Shown: positions 10,227 through 21,800 of the stretch, one piece after another
Numbering within the stretch: position 1 is the first letter of the stretch
How the letters are laid out: each line of letters begins with the position of its first letter
Assembly (NCBI GenBank): GCA_948470475.1
Contig: OX419336.1
Location: 257,501-321,500 of the forward strand
Origin: Galaxea fascicularis
Taxonomy: Eukaryota; Cnidaria; Anthozoa; Scleractinia; Euphylliidae
Direction: 5' to 3'
DNA length: 64,000 bases
Translations under genes and position numbers: made by a program
The notes under the pieces: model-generated
Told to the model about the DNA's origin: nothing
Seen by the model: only the letters and a program-made list of their open reading frames with translations
Databases searched by the model: none

Positions 10227-11380
10227 AGCCCTTGTTGTGGTGGAGATATAGGGATGATGTTTTCGATGTTTGGATACATGGTTTGCCTAAATTATTAGAA
10301 TTTACTGAGTACATCAATTCCCTTTATCCCACCATTAAATTTGAGGTGGTATACTCTGAACATACTCTCAATGTCTTGGATCTCACACTGCACCTTCAAG
10401 ATGGGTTCATTATCACTGATATTTACGCTAAGCCTACTGATAGTCACCTTTATTTACCCTTTTCCAGTTCTCACCCGGCACACTGTAAAAGGGCTATTCC
10501 TTATGGGGTTGCTTTACGCGTTAGACGCAATTGTTCCACTGATGAGTTTCTCAGTAAGAGATGTGTAGAATACAAAGGATATCTCAAATCCCAGGGCTAC
10601 AACGCTGATTTAGTAAACAAACAATTTGATAGGGCACTTAGCATTGAAAGATCGGAACTTTTGAAGAAAAATGTCAAGCCTGACAAAAAAGCATTTCCGT
10701 TAGTCGTTGACTACAACCCTATCCTCCCTGATATTCGGAAGATTATCCAAAAGCATGTTCATCTTTTAAGATCGTCCCCTGAGTTACTAGAAATTTTTCC
10801 ATCGAAGTCCATTTTTCCAGCGTATCGGCGCACCAAAAACCTCAAAGACATTCTAGCACCATCTAAATTTTGTGGAGACAGTGGAGTGAATCGGGCTGAG
10901 AAGGAAACGGGGGGATGTTTTAAATGCTCTTCTAGATGCGATCTCTGTAAGAATTTTTTAGTTCAAGATACGAAATTTAAAAGCTCATCCACAGGTCGTA
11001 CCTATAAAATTGACCAAAAGCTATCTTGCTCTTCCAAAAATGTTGTTTACTTAGCCTCATGTAAAAAATGTCATTTACAATACGTAGGTTCAACTTCCAC
11101 AGAATTTAAAGTACGCTTTCGCAATCACAAATCATCGATGCTCACAAACAAAAAAACATGTGAGCTTGCAATTCATTTCAATTGTATTGAGCACGTAGTT
11201 TCTGATATTAGTTTTATTGTTATTGAAAGAATCACCAGCCAAGGGAATGCAGCCCTCATTGATAAATTGCTTCTCACCAGAGAAGCTTACTGGACCGCAC
11301 AATTGTGCACGCTCCATCCTCACGGTCTCAACAAAAGACGTGAATTTAGATCTAAAAATCGCGTCCGTTACAATACTTAA
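10223..11380 (+). pseudogene. Penelope-like RT C-terminal part plus GIY-YIG endonuclease
   Basis: Continues the preceding frame after a -1 shift, overlapping it by 4 bases. It begins with the RT catalytic box WWRYRDDVFDVW, then LDLTLHLQDGFI and KPTDSHLYLPFSSSHP (thumb region). Around residues 230-250 is the Cys-rich linker CFKCSSRCDLC typical of Penelope proteins. The GIY-YIG nuclease follows: VYLASCKKCHLQYVGST with the catalytic arginine in KVRFRNHKSS, and the glutamate in LTREAYW. It ends with LHPHGLNKR before the stop. All catalytic residues I can identify are kept, so the frameshift is the only clear lesion. Confidence 0.85.
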
Positions 11381-11621
11381 TTAGCGTAGCATTTTATACT
11401 GCGTGAACAAGTTTTGTGCAATAAATCGTGGTATTTTTTCCCGCCTGCACATTCTTGTATGTTACCTTTAACTTAATCTCTAGTTTATTGTCTTAGCTTG
11501 TAATGTATTGCGTAATATATTACGTAATTTAATTTACATTTTCTAGGTTAAGTATAAATCTGGCAAATTTGTAAACCTACTAGGATTTTTAGCTTTTAAA
11601 ATTTTTATCTGTAAATAACTT

Positions 11622-11665
11622 CGCTCCACGTCTGAAGAAGGCCGAAGGCCGAAACGTCATTTTAT
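11622..11665 (+). ncRNA. Hammerhead-ribozyme-like motif at the Penelope 3' end
   Basis: The sequence contains CTGAAGA (11,632-11,638), a 4-bp stem II of GGCC-GAA-GGCC, then GAAA followed by CGTC (11,651-11,658), which is the order of the hammerhead core: CUGANGA, stem II, GAAA, stem III, GUC. Stem III would be only ACGU, so activity would probably need a dimer, and stem I pairing looks weak. Hammerhead motifs are known in Penelope-like elements (established), which supports the reading. A related motif ends the second element at 28,590-28,617. Confidence 0.45.
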
Positions 11666-11799
11666 TAAAGCCGGAACAGTTAGAAGTTTGCTTGATGTTT
11701 CATCGCTGTACACGTATCTAAAATACACATCAAAGCACTGTATCCTTCTTGGATCCTTCTACTGGGAGTTCATCGTTTGGTCTGCCATATTTACTCTGT

Positions 11800-11822
11800 C
11801 TATATATATATATATATATACA
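11800..11822. repeat. (TA)n microsatellite
   Basis: About eleven uninterrupted TA units between CTGTC and CATGCAAC. Confidence 0.9.
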
Positions 11823-11954
11823 TGCAACACATTATTGGTACGTCTAGAAATCTTATGGAGTTGCATTTCAAACAGATGCTTTTATAAGTTCGAGGACTGT
11901 CCGGATTGTAGTTCATTCTGACAGCACGAGAGTAGTTGTCATAGAGAAGAGATT

Positions 11955-12296
11955 TCAAACTAGTAAGAGTAGTATTAGCCCAGTCCATTCTGCCAGTGAG
12001 TGAGTTTCAGATTCTAGTTGTTCTGATACAAAAAGATTTCTGATGTTGTAGTTCTTCATTTCTTGGAGGTTCAAGAACATTTCTTTCGAAATCGGCTTCC
12101 ATACAAAAATTGGCTCATTTCTGTTGATTTTCGGCATATGCAAATGGATAGACCTTACACTTGATGAAACTTCTTCGTTTTTGTCTATTACTGTAGATAC
12201 AACCTTTCTCTTCAAAAAGCCGTTGGCCGAAGTGGTGGTTAGCAGTTTTGTGAACTTTTGCTTTTCCCACTCGGCCGATTTGAGCCCTTTCTTCTC
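11955..12296 (-). CDS. Coding-like segment, unknown protein
   Basis: The minus strand is open for 113 codons after an upstream TAA and contains well-mixed, protein-like sequence (KSAEWEKQKFTKLLTTTSAN, later PIFVWKPISKEMFLNLQEMK and NLFVSEQLESETHSLAEWTG). There is no ATG at the start, and a second open frame continues to the left from 11,988 (LKSLLYDNYSRAVRMNYNP), so a frameshift or splice near 11,985 is possible. It may be an exon or the ORF of an unrecognised mobile element. No family is recognised. Confidence 0.3.
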   Translation of the reverse strand, partial: EKKGLKSAEWEKQKFTKLLTTTSANGFLKRKVVSTVIDKNEEVSSSVRSIHLHMPKINRNEPIFVWKPISKEMFLNLQEMKNYNIRNLFVSEQLESETHSLAEWTGLILLLLV

Positions 12297-12562
12297 TTAT
12301 TCTGGGGTTTTCAAAGCGCGCTCGCTTTCAAATTTGCCGCTTCAATGATTATGAATAATTAATGATGTCCACTCATTCTGCCCGATGGCCGGGAAAGCTA
12401 GTAGCGGATGCTCGAGTCGTTCTAGCGCTTTTCGCGCACGACAGGAACAACGGAAGAGCCAAGGCGGACTCGATTATACGTAGCCTTTTAAAAAATACCA
12501 TGGGCAGGAACTCATGCCAACAGCATACAGGAAGTAGATCTAGAGATATTAACCTTTCCTTG

Positions 12563-12613
12563 TGAAGTATATATGAAATAATTCATATTTGTACTGCGGT
12601 TGTAGATGCAAGT

Positions 12614-12644
<31 letters not shown>

Positions 12645-12679
12645 TTAAGCAACTGGAAAGAAGAAGCCTGAAAAAATCA

Positions 12680-12713
<34 letters not shown>

Positions 12714-12810
12714 GATACCGGTGCGATGCTCTACCAACTGAGCTATGAAGCCACACATTGGGAGCGAGGTCAATTATTGAGTTCATATTTTCCCGCACAG
12801 TGAAGTGATG
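12563..12810 (-). mobile_element. SINE family A, unit 1 of an array
   Basis: A 248-bp unit repeated directly at 12,811. On the minus strand it reads 5' leader (TGTGCGGGAAAATATGAAC onwards), tRNA-like head at 12,681-12,752, then a body ending in TACAAATATGAATTATTTCA and ATATACTTCA. The head has a perfect 7-bp acceptor stem, D-arm with A box TAGCTCAGTTGGTAGAGC, and T-arm with B box GGTTCGAATCC. The anticodon loop lacks U33 and the stem has an A-C mismatch; the nominal anticodon GGT is not a normal nuclear one, so I call a SINE rather than a tRNA-Thr gene. Confidence 0.75.
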
Positions 12811-12861
12811 TGAAGTATATATGAAATAATTCATATTTGTACTGCGGTTGTAGATGCAAGT

Positions 12862-12892
<31 letters not shown>

Positions 12893-12927
12893 TTAAGCAA
12901 CTGGAAAGAAGAAGCCTGAAAAAATCA

Positions 12928-12961
<34 letters not shown>

Positions 12962-13025
12962 GATACCGGTGCGATGCTCTACCAACTGAGCTATGAAGCC
13001 ACACATTGGGAGCGAGGTCAATTAT
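12811..13025 (-). mobile_element. SINE family A, unit 2 of an array
   Basis: Direct repeat of the preceding unit, almost base for base, with its tRNA-like head at 12,929-13,000 and the leader truncated at about 13,025, where orientation flips into the next unit. The identity between units suggests a recent duplication or tandem retroposition. Confidence 0.75.
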
Positions 13026-13177
13026 CTTCACTTGCATCTACAACCGCAGTACAAATATGAATTATTTCATATATACTTCACATCACTTCACTGTGCGGGA
13101 AAATATGAACTCAATAATTGACCTCGCTCCCAATGTGTGGCTTCATAGCTCAGTTGGTAGAGCATCGCACCGGTATC

Positions 13178-13211
<34 letters not shown>

Positions 13212-13246
13212 TGATTTTTTCAGGCTTCTTCTTTCCAGTTGCTTAA

Positions 13247-13277
<31 letters not shown>

Positions 13278-13285
13278 ACTTGTAA
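13026..13285 (+). mobile_element. SINE family A, unit 3, inverted
   Basis: Plus-strand copy: 13,026-13,083 is a tail piece (reverse complement of 12,799-12,855), followed by the leader, the tRNA-like head at 13,139-13,210 and the body to about 13,285. Because tail sequence lies directly before the leader, this unit preserves a tail-to-head junction of the tandem array. Together with unit 2 it forms a long inverted repeat. Confidence 0.75.
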
Positions 13286-13289
13286 CCTT

Positions 13290-13600
13290 TCCTTATAAGA
13301 TATTTCTGTGATAAAAGGTAAATGGAGAATAAATTTGGTTGCATGAAGAGAGACTGTGAAGGTCTTGTTGTAGAGCGGCGCTATCATCCTGAGACTGCAC
13401 TTCTTTATAAAGCTTTGAGTCGTCGGCAAATATCACCATTTGACTCTTGGTGACGACGTCAGGAAGATTGTTTACATATAACAGGAAGATCAGCAGGTGC
13501 ATGCAAAAGGTGTTGCTTCTGATACATGTGTTATATACTCTGGTGTGCCTCAAGTATTGATACTAGGACCTTTACTGTTTATCATTTAGTATCCGGCTGA
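13290..13600. mobile_element. LINE RT fragments in opposite orientations
   Basis: The minus strand of 13,370-13,530 encodes an RT palm piece with FADDSKLYKEVQSQDDSAAL. Immediately beyond, 13,535-13,580 on the plus strand encodes a GVPQ/LILGPLLFI box, a different RT motif in the opposite direction. Both are non-LTR retrotransposon debris. The abrupt orientation change marks a rearrangement or insertion. Confidence 0.6.
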
Positions 13601-14066
13601 GCTTCATAATTATAGTACCCGTAGCCGGTGCATCATCCAATCAAGTTGCAATACCCTCATTTCAATCTTGGGAGATTTTTCCCCAGCCTTATTGGAAGTT
13701 TCTTTTGGAATGATATTCCGCAATTCAGGGACAAACCATCTAGAAAAATGTTCAGAAAAGCACTTTTACGCTGGTACCTTGCTCAATACTAATAACTTAC
13801 TGAGCTATTTTGTCATTTCTCTTTCACTTTTTATTTAAATCTCAAGTCCTTATTATACTTAATTCTTGGGGGCACAATATTAGTTTATCTAAACGTGCCC
13901 CATTCCTCTCCTTCCAATATACTATGTAATTCAATTTAAGTGTTGTAATTTTCTGTTTTGTGCATTTTTTGTTCTCTGTAAATTTTTATCTGTTACTATA
14001 TATCTTTTTATATTACATAACTATGTATCAGTTAGGGACTGGAGGAACAAATAAATTAAAAACAAA

Positions 14067-14294
14067 TTAAACAAAATAAAACAGAGCAGAACCGAGAATT
14101 GAACCCTGGGGAACGCCAGACGTGACAGGGAGGTCACGTGAAGTCGCCCCTGGTACGGTGACACGTTGGCGCCGATCACAAAGGTACGCGTGAAGCCATT
14201 CAAGCAACTTCCCTCCGAGGCCAGCGTCCCGCAATGTGTTAATGAGCAGGCCACGAATAACCTTGTCAAAGGTTTTTGACGTGTCTAAGTACAC
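14067..14294 (-). mobile_element. LINE RT fragment
   Basis: Encodes MYLDTSKTFDKV, then LLEWLHAYLCDRRQRV and TSGVPQGSILGSALF on the minus strand, the core of a non-LTR reverse transcriptase (finger and motif B). It is in the same orientation as the FADD piece at 13,370-13,530 and may be the upstream half of one LINE split by about 500 bp of other sequence. Confidence 0.7.
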
Positions 14295-15095
14295 CTAATC
14301 GACTCGCCCGGCGCTATCAAGAATGGCTCCAATATTCTTTACTTACTTATTGATTTTTATTCAACTGCCAGGTTATTTAAACAAAGAGGAAGTCAATTGA
14401 AGAAATCAAACACCCCTCCCCCCCCACACACACACAAAAAAACATATCCTGTGGTGAAAACTGAAGATAAACTGAATTTGCCAAAAAATTGCTTCATCCA
14501 GTAAAAAGGCTGAACCAACAATTTGCGTTATTAAGACTTTCTTCAACAGAACTTATTCTAGCTATTGATGGCCCTAGTAATCTTACCTTTCTTATTTTCA
14601 GGTTTATGAATTCCCTAGACTGAAAACTCAACAGATCATTCTTAAACGATCGCGCAAAGATTGCGGATCGTTAAAAAAAGCAGTTTTAATTTACCGGGTC
14701 ACTTCTAGGTACTTTGCCGATATCGCCAAACCTATGTCTCCAAAATATGACACGGTATCTTGTTTAAAACTACGCAAAAATTATACAAAGTAAACGCTGT
14801 ATTTCCTAACCACTTACCTTCTCCGGCGACAAAAAATCGCAGTCTCCAATATCACTCAGGACTGAGAGGACATAATATATTGTGCTATTTTTTATTCTAA
14901 TTTCCAACGCATCTCAATTTTTCATTCAATTAATTTAACGTCTTTTGTTGTATTTTGTACTTGTGCTTTATCAGTATTTGCCATCGTTTCAAAACAAAAG
15001 TAATTGTTTTACTGGCAACTTTAATCTCTTTCCGCAGAAAATGGGAAATATATCTTTCCACAGAAACATTATTTCTAGTTACTTTAGAACTGCAA
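14295..15095. other. No supported gene
   Basis: Only an ACACAC-rich run near 14,425 and scattered AT-rich sequence are seen. Short open frames lack domains or splice context. Confidence 0.4.
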
Positions 15096-15305
15096 ATGAT
15101 GTATATGAAATAAATCATATGTGAACTGCGGAAATGAAATCAAGTGAGGGATGATCGCAGCTGTGATCGTAATTTATGCAGTTGCGTAAAGAAGCCTGAA
15201 AAAAAAAAAAAATTCAGGACTTCATCCCCGTTGAAGTCCTGAATTTTTTTTACGCAATTGCGATCACAACTGCGAGGATCATCCTTCACTTGCTTTACAA
15301 CTGTC
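15096..15305. mobile_element. Headless inverted dimer of SINE family A
   Basis: From 15,096 a SINE A body runs backwards (GATGTATATGAAATAAATCA to the TTCAGGAC hairpin). It meets a second body running forwards from about 15,222 (CCCCGTTGAAGTCCTGAATT) to the CATCCTTCACTT tail. Both tRNA heads are gone at the junction, leaving a large palindrome. Confidence 0.6.
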
Positions 15306-16740
15306 AAAATTCAGTTATGGGCCTAAGAAGCGTTTCAAATTATATCGAGCTGGGCCTTCCTTGTTTTTCTCCCATGCCTCAGAAAATACAGCCAATCAGA
15401 AGTCGAGAAAGCCGTTGCATATTCTGAGCTATCCAACGGGTTGTATTGAAGGTGCTTCCCGACTGGCTTTGAGGCCTGTTTTTCCCGCCTCAAACTGGCA
15501 CCGCTTCGAGCCTCGTTTCGAAACATGATGGAAGGAAAACCAAACTTCAGTTTAGATTTTAATTGTGTACATATTACATACTAGTATTTATTTGGGCCTC
15601 ACAACGTTTCACTGACACCGCTAGTGCTTATGGGTATAGCTGTTCTCTAATGACAGCGCGCGTGGGGCATCATGGGTCATACAAAAATCGAGTGTCCGAC
15701 CAGCAGGCCGACCAACATGCGAGTTTCTGCCAGACTGGTTCTTCAAGACGAACAATCTATGGATGTTTTTGCGACCCTTTCGTCCAGGTTGTTGGTGTAA
15801 TCTATGTCGATCGTAAAGAAACTCCCCCACTGTAGAGAAGAGTCGCAAGAACGTTTTGAATATCATCAATTGAGAAAACAAAATTCAATCTGGATCACTT
15901 ATTACAAAAGTTCGTGTGCAATGTGTTACTCATGCTTTAATTGATACTTCTGACACAGGCACGGCGATAACACATCTCACACGTTTCAACAATACAACGA
16001 TATTCAATGCATGTAAACATCTGCACCACAAACAACAGCACTCACATATAGCTCCTTTTTCTAACGAGAAAGTGAAGTGCCAACTCAGGCCATCTTGTGA
16101 CAATTAGCTTTATATTAAAACTGGATGATATCGTTTTTCCAAATTTTATCCGCACAAAACATAGAAAGTCTCCAAAAATGCAAAAATGTAATGAGTGTCA
16201 TAAACAAAACAACAAATGCCATCAAACAGCAAGACAGGCCAGCCACGCGACTTTGACAGCTTAACACTTCAGTCGAGGTTGAAAAACTGTCAAAGAATTT
16301 CATAACCTCACATCAACCAATAAAAATATATATTCATATATCGTAGTTTAAATTTGTCTCTAAAAAAAGTATGTTAGAACCTACATAATCGAACTACAAT
16401 TTGTAAAGATCACCACACGTATAAAAGCTACACTACGGTTAGTTGTTTTCTTGGTAAATTTTACATTGTGACATCTTCACTGCTGTTTGGTCACAATGTG
16501 GTATACATGTCTAATAACCTTACAAAGGCATATGAGTAACATGAAAGGAAATAACATTCCGATCAATTATCATGTACAATATACAGAAATGAACTCCAAA
16601 ACGCTTAACTACAATGGTCCTCTGCTACCTTGGATAATGCATCCCAAATTGAAAATTTTAAGGAACATAAATACCTTTCACTTGAACAGAAGGCCAACAC
16701 TAAAATTTCAACAACAGACACCTCTAAGAGATCTAAGTCA
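15306..16740. other. No supported gene
   Basis: Several short overlapping open frames occur on both strands at 15,335-16,300 and 16,487-16,740. None has a recognisable domain, paired splice sites or biased composition, and I do not support any as a gene. Confidence 0.4.
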
Positions 16741-16743
16741 TTT

Positions 16744-16960
16744 GAGCCATGTTGAAAGAGGGGGGAGGAACAGAATAGGGAGGGAGAAATGGCCCAAAAA
16801 AAGTTGGGAGGAGGGAGAAATAGGGGGAAAAAGTAGGGAGGAGGAAGAAAAAGAAAAGTTGGGAGTAGGGAGAATTGAACTGGATGGACCTGGATGAGTA
16901 GGGAGGAGGGAGAAATTGGCTCAGAAAGTAGGGAGAAGAGAGATTTACTCCCCTGTTCCT
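16744..16960 (+). repeat. Purine-rich degenerate minisatellite
   Basis: Repeated GGGAGGAGGGAGAAA-type blocks with almost no pyrimidines across about 215 bp. The lysine/glutamate-rich plus frame and phenylalanine/proline-rich minus frame are products of this composition, not proteins. It lies on the 3' side of the MDM2-like gene. Confidence 0.75.
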
Positions 16961-18814
16961 CCCCCCGTCTTGAAAGACCTTGATAACACCATTCTTTCTT
17001 TTTTTGTTTTTTACAGAAAGCACACTCGCACTAGCATAAACACATTTGTGAATACATTTCTTTTGAATTCTTAACAACCCGCTCCTGTCTTCGGAATTTA
17101 ACGATTACCTTCTTACTGGATTAATTAATTACATTACAAATGTCTACACTACTGAAAAAAGACATTGGTGAAAAAAAAAAAGGTTCTTCATGCATTGCAA
17201 CATAAGCCCTGCAAATGTGATGTCTTCACAAATACTTTTTAAACAGTTTTCAAAGAAGTGAGCCACATGTATCATGGTTATAGCATTCAACCTCACTCTT
17301 TAAAAATAAAGCTTTGTCCATGTGGCTCTTTCTTCAAAGAATGTCAAGTTTCTTCCAAAGCATGTTTAGTTGCTGGGTTTCAATAAAATTTCGTTAACAA
17401 TAAAACTGACCTAAAATAACTTTTACATTTAAAATATAATCTTTTTATGTTGATATATTAAATATTTTTTGATAGAGGTAAAAAAATGTTAACACAAGCA
17501 AATGCTAAAAAAGCTAACGACTTTCCTGATATCCAGTTTTAAAGTAACTCAGATATAACATGCATTCTAAAAGGAAAACAGGAACAATAACACAACAGGG
17601 TGCAAATGCTTTTGTCAGTGTTTATAGTGTAAAAATAGAACTATTGCAAAAACCCCACTGTGTCTTGGGAGGAAAGAATGCTTTGCTTGAAAATTGATTG
17701 AGTTCACATTAAAATCAAACATCAACAAAGATAATGGCTTAAAAGAGAACGGCTAATTAAAATGGGGGGAGGGAGTTATACATATTTGTATTTGGAATGT
17801 TATGGCATGCTTTCTAATTTCTATTGTACTTCTCTACATAAAAAATAGAGGTAAGTTGTCTAGTCTTCACATTCTAAGAGTCACCAATTCATGAAAAGGA
17901 TGAGATAGTAAATAATAAAAATGTTAATTTGGGAACTACACTATGTCTAAACCAGTCACATGTTTTCAAGTTCATGAATCTTTGCTTAATTTAAGCCAGT
18001 TATTCATTACAAACAATCCTGAAAACAAAAAATAACAATATTGTGTAACGTGTTCCACATGGAAACTACATCAATGTTAAAAACATAATTATATGGAATA
18101 TGTAATATGGTATTATTACATAGTTAAACATTTAATGGCTGCCCTGTCTTGCCGATTCAAGTACAATTACTGATTTAAGTACCATTACAGATTCTGCATT
18201 AATAAAAGAAAAAGAGGTTGAAGCTACTGTGAAAGAAAGGTTCCCTAAATTTCATTGTTTTGTTTCATCTATGTTCGGCCAAGATGATAACAGTACAAAA
18301 TAATGACTTGAGGAAACCAGACATAAAACTGCTTTAAGAGACAAAAGGTAAAGATGTCTTTACATCCCAACAAAGAACCTGTCATATTGTATTTGGCTGG
18401 GGCTTTGTTGTGACTATAAGAAGTACTATCACTCTTCCTGGAAAGGTTTCTAGCCAACCACTTCATGTTGACTTCTGGCACCTAGTCAAACTAAAACCAT
18501 TATAAATAAAGCCACATGGGTGTAATGTCACTCCAATCAATGTTGATGGCTGTGTCTCACATCACAGCTATAACCTCAAATCACAGACAAAAACCATGAA
18601 GCCATCACACCTCTCCAGTTCAACCAATCATAACAATTAACATTACTTTGAAGCAGTCAGCAGAATAAGTATTAGCAAATTATGCAGTAGAATGCTTATG
18701 GTTTTTTTTAGTGGGAACAGTCACATTTATATGAATGTAGATGCACATAGCCTTTCTGCACAATGGTTTGAAAGCCAAGATAATTGGACTGTGAGTTGTA
18801 TATCTGTACCTGAG
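16961..18814. other. 3' flank or long 3' UTR of the MDM2-like gene
   Basis: No exon is supported. The segment directly follows the MDM2-like stop codon (at 18,815 on the minus strand), so part of it is probably 3' UTR. I could not identify the polyadenylation site. Confidence 0.4.
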
Positions 18815-21800
18815 CTAGAAGAAGTTTTTGACGACCAGTTTAATTTTCTTTCGGCAAACTGGACATTTCTTTTTGTTGTCCTTCAGTTTCTCTGCACAAC
18901 TAATGCAACAGACCTGATGACCAGTCCTTCCATGTACTAAACTTGCATTTCGAGGCTGCATCAAACAGATGACACATAAGTCTGGAGAAAAGGCTCCATC
19001 ACAGTCTTTTGTTTCTAAGCTTTTCCTGACAGTCTGTTTTATGTCATTTAAACTTGATACATGTTCTGAAGAATGTGACTGCTCTTGTAGATTCCTTTCA
19101 GATGACACCGAGGCACTTGTACTATGTGAAAGAGCTTGTGAAGTTAGAGTTACTGTTGAAGATGAGGGATTTTCAATAGCTGGTGCCACAGCGAGTGATG
19201 CACTTTTTTGAAGTGGTGGCACAATAGGCATTTTTCCTGTATCTGTGGACAAATCCATGCCAGGTTCTGAAGATAACCTGAAAAGGTAGTTGTAACCTTT
19301 AAATTTAGCTCACACTGACAGGGAGATTTGGCAAATTGAGCCATTTATGGCCCTTTAATCAATTTCTGAGAGAAAATGTAGGAAACCAAGGAAATTTTTT
19401 TGTTATCTACACAGTCAGAATCTGATAACAAATTAAATGAACGACAAGGGATTGAATTCCCTCACATCTTGCATTTGACCGTTCAATTGAATTCAGTTTC
19501 ATTTGCAAAACCACAGAATAAGATTTCATGTCCAGCCTCAAAGTACAGCTTTACATTTCAAGTCAATATTTGACAATGCAATACATTTGTAAAAACAGAC
19601 CTTTTTAAGTGAGGAAGCCACTCATGTCTTTCAATCCAGCAGCGAGCACACTGGCGTGACATTGGATGATTTTTGAGGTTACACTGGGGACACGCCCACA
19701 GATCATCTTCATCAATGTCTGAATCCAACTCCTGACCTTCTTCATACTCATCCCCACCCTCGGCACCAGGATCCTCATCTTCTGAGCTAATTACAACAGC
19801 TAAAAATGAGAAAAACAAAATGATAGATTAAAGGTACCTTTTGGACGACTTAAATAAGACCATTTTACCAAATGAAGAGCGACAAGGTAGGCTTTGTTTT
19901 AGACAGACATATTTCTTAACACAGTGAATTGACAACATTACATTATTAAATCTTTACTACAGGTTCATTAAGGGCAGGAGGTGGACCTCCACATACAGTT
20001 ATTTACTGAGATTGAACTAAAAGAAAATCATAATCATCATCATCCAGGGTGCACAGCTTTTTCAGAAACCAATTCTCAGGACTTTCTCAAGCATCAGAAA
20101 GTTTTTCTCCAGGACTTCTAATGTACATTAATCATTTTTTTAGTTGTCGGATCTTCTTATCTTGCTGCTTCTCAATGTCTTTCAATAAAACTTAATTATT
20201 TATGTTTCTGGATTTCCAGGATTTTCCTGGGTCTCTTACCATTTTGTAGAACTCTCCAGTCCTATAAAACATGACTAAAATTCAATTACTTTCCTGAGTT
20301 TCAAGGATTCATACAAACCTTAATCATTATTTTCCTGTCAATGTGGTAATTTGAACTATTTCACATGAAACCTCATTCTAAAGGGTTTTACTTAGTTCTA
20401 CCTTGTCTTGTATATCAATAAATATATTGCCTAAAATCAAATCATGACATCTACAGATTGTGCTGGGAAATCTTGGCAATCAATGGTGGCATACCTTCAT
20501 CATCTGATTCTTCTTCATTGTCATTCTCATCCTCATCACTATCAGAACCAGGTGGTTCAAATTCTACAGTTTCTGTGGGTGATGACATCATAATTAAAGT
20601 GGAATAGCAGAACATAATTGACTGTAGAAAAAGGCATTAAGCTCATAACAAAACTTACCATCAAGAAAAAACAGGTCATCTTCAGAGTCTGTTACAACAG
20701 CTGTCACAGCTGATTCATACCCTTTAATGAAGTACACAGCACTGCAAGGTTCAGAGAGCTCACTCTCACTTTCTGATGCTTTCGCTGAGGAAAACCCTAT
20801 GCCCCAACCCATTTGTCGAGGTGGAGAGTAGCTCCCTTTTGCAACATCTATAAAGAAAACACTCTTAATTTACTTATGAATAATAAAACAAGTTCCAAAA
20901 CCTTTTGCTAATCATATGACTGTCAGCATGTCAAATCAAATTGTGAGGCTTCCACATCACACAAATCACATTATCATCAACATGCAAAATTTTATCAATG
21001 TTCTCCAAACATTCCTTACCATAAGGGTAAAGATAAGGTGTCCTCATTATTAATAATTTCCTTCAATCCCCTGACCTAAATGTTTGATTGAACCAATTAG
21101 ATACAGTTACAGGGTTGTTAGCACTACAGGGTAAATGTTGCCATACATACCTGCCAAAGCTTCTCTTTTCCTTTTCCTGAATGGCTTCTTAGGTGTGTTA
21201 AACCCTCCTGAAAAAATTTCACAATGTAAGCAGCAAAATTTGTTAAAAAATAACTTTAAAAGTGAGCCCTGGATTCCTAAAAATGCCACAAACATTCAAC
21301 ATGCATTGGCCTCTAACAATACACCAGGTTTACAGAAATGAACACCCTTGGCAAGCTTTAGTACAAGTAGCTATGGAATCTGGTTACCTGCTCCTGTCAT
21401 AATCCCAATATTATAAACCATTATCAGAAGGCAGGAGACAGACACAACAAATGATTACAACCCATATATCTATCCAGATTTGCAGTACAAAAAAGTGGCA
21501 ACCTGACTAATAATAATTATTGATTTTTAATCATTTCAGCGAAATCTAGACAAAGAAGGTGGCGGTTTTGCCAGTTGCCAACTTCCAATGAAACCCCTGC
21601 TACAGTGGACTTGATCAGAGCAGACACCATTGTTGAAATTGGATGGTTAGGGTTAAGGGTCAAACAAAGCCAAACTCCTGTGTGAGGTGCGCAGATTAAA
21701 CATTTTTACAACAGCCATACATGGACAATGTACCTTGCTCATTGTCTGAACTGTCACACTGTGGAGCTATCAAAATCTCACTGAAGAGAAGAGCAAAAAT

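Larger units (their letters stand above)
9025..11690 (+). mobile_element. Penelope-like retroelement 1, nearly full length
   Basis: This unit holds a reverse transcriptase and a GIY-YIG endonuclease in the usual Penelope order, interrupted by one frameshift, then about 300 bp of AT-rich 3' sequence ending with a hammerhead-like motif at 11,628-11,658. The 5' border is uncertain; coding starts directly after an in-frame stop at 9,075, so the leader and any 5' pseudo-LTR are missing or unrecognised. The element is dead as read because of the frameshift, but otherwise little decayed. Confidence 0.85.

Noticed and set aside
12681..13210. Three tRNA-Thr(GGT) genes
   Set aside because: The heads fold well but lack U33, have an A-C mismatch at the base of the anticodon loop and carry an anticodon not used by animal nuclear tRNAs; they are embedded in SINE units.
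16733..17077. A 114-codon minus-strand protein rich in Phe, Pro and Ser
   Set aside because: It is the translation of a purine-rich minisatellite.
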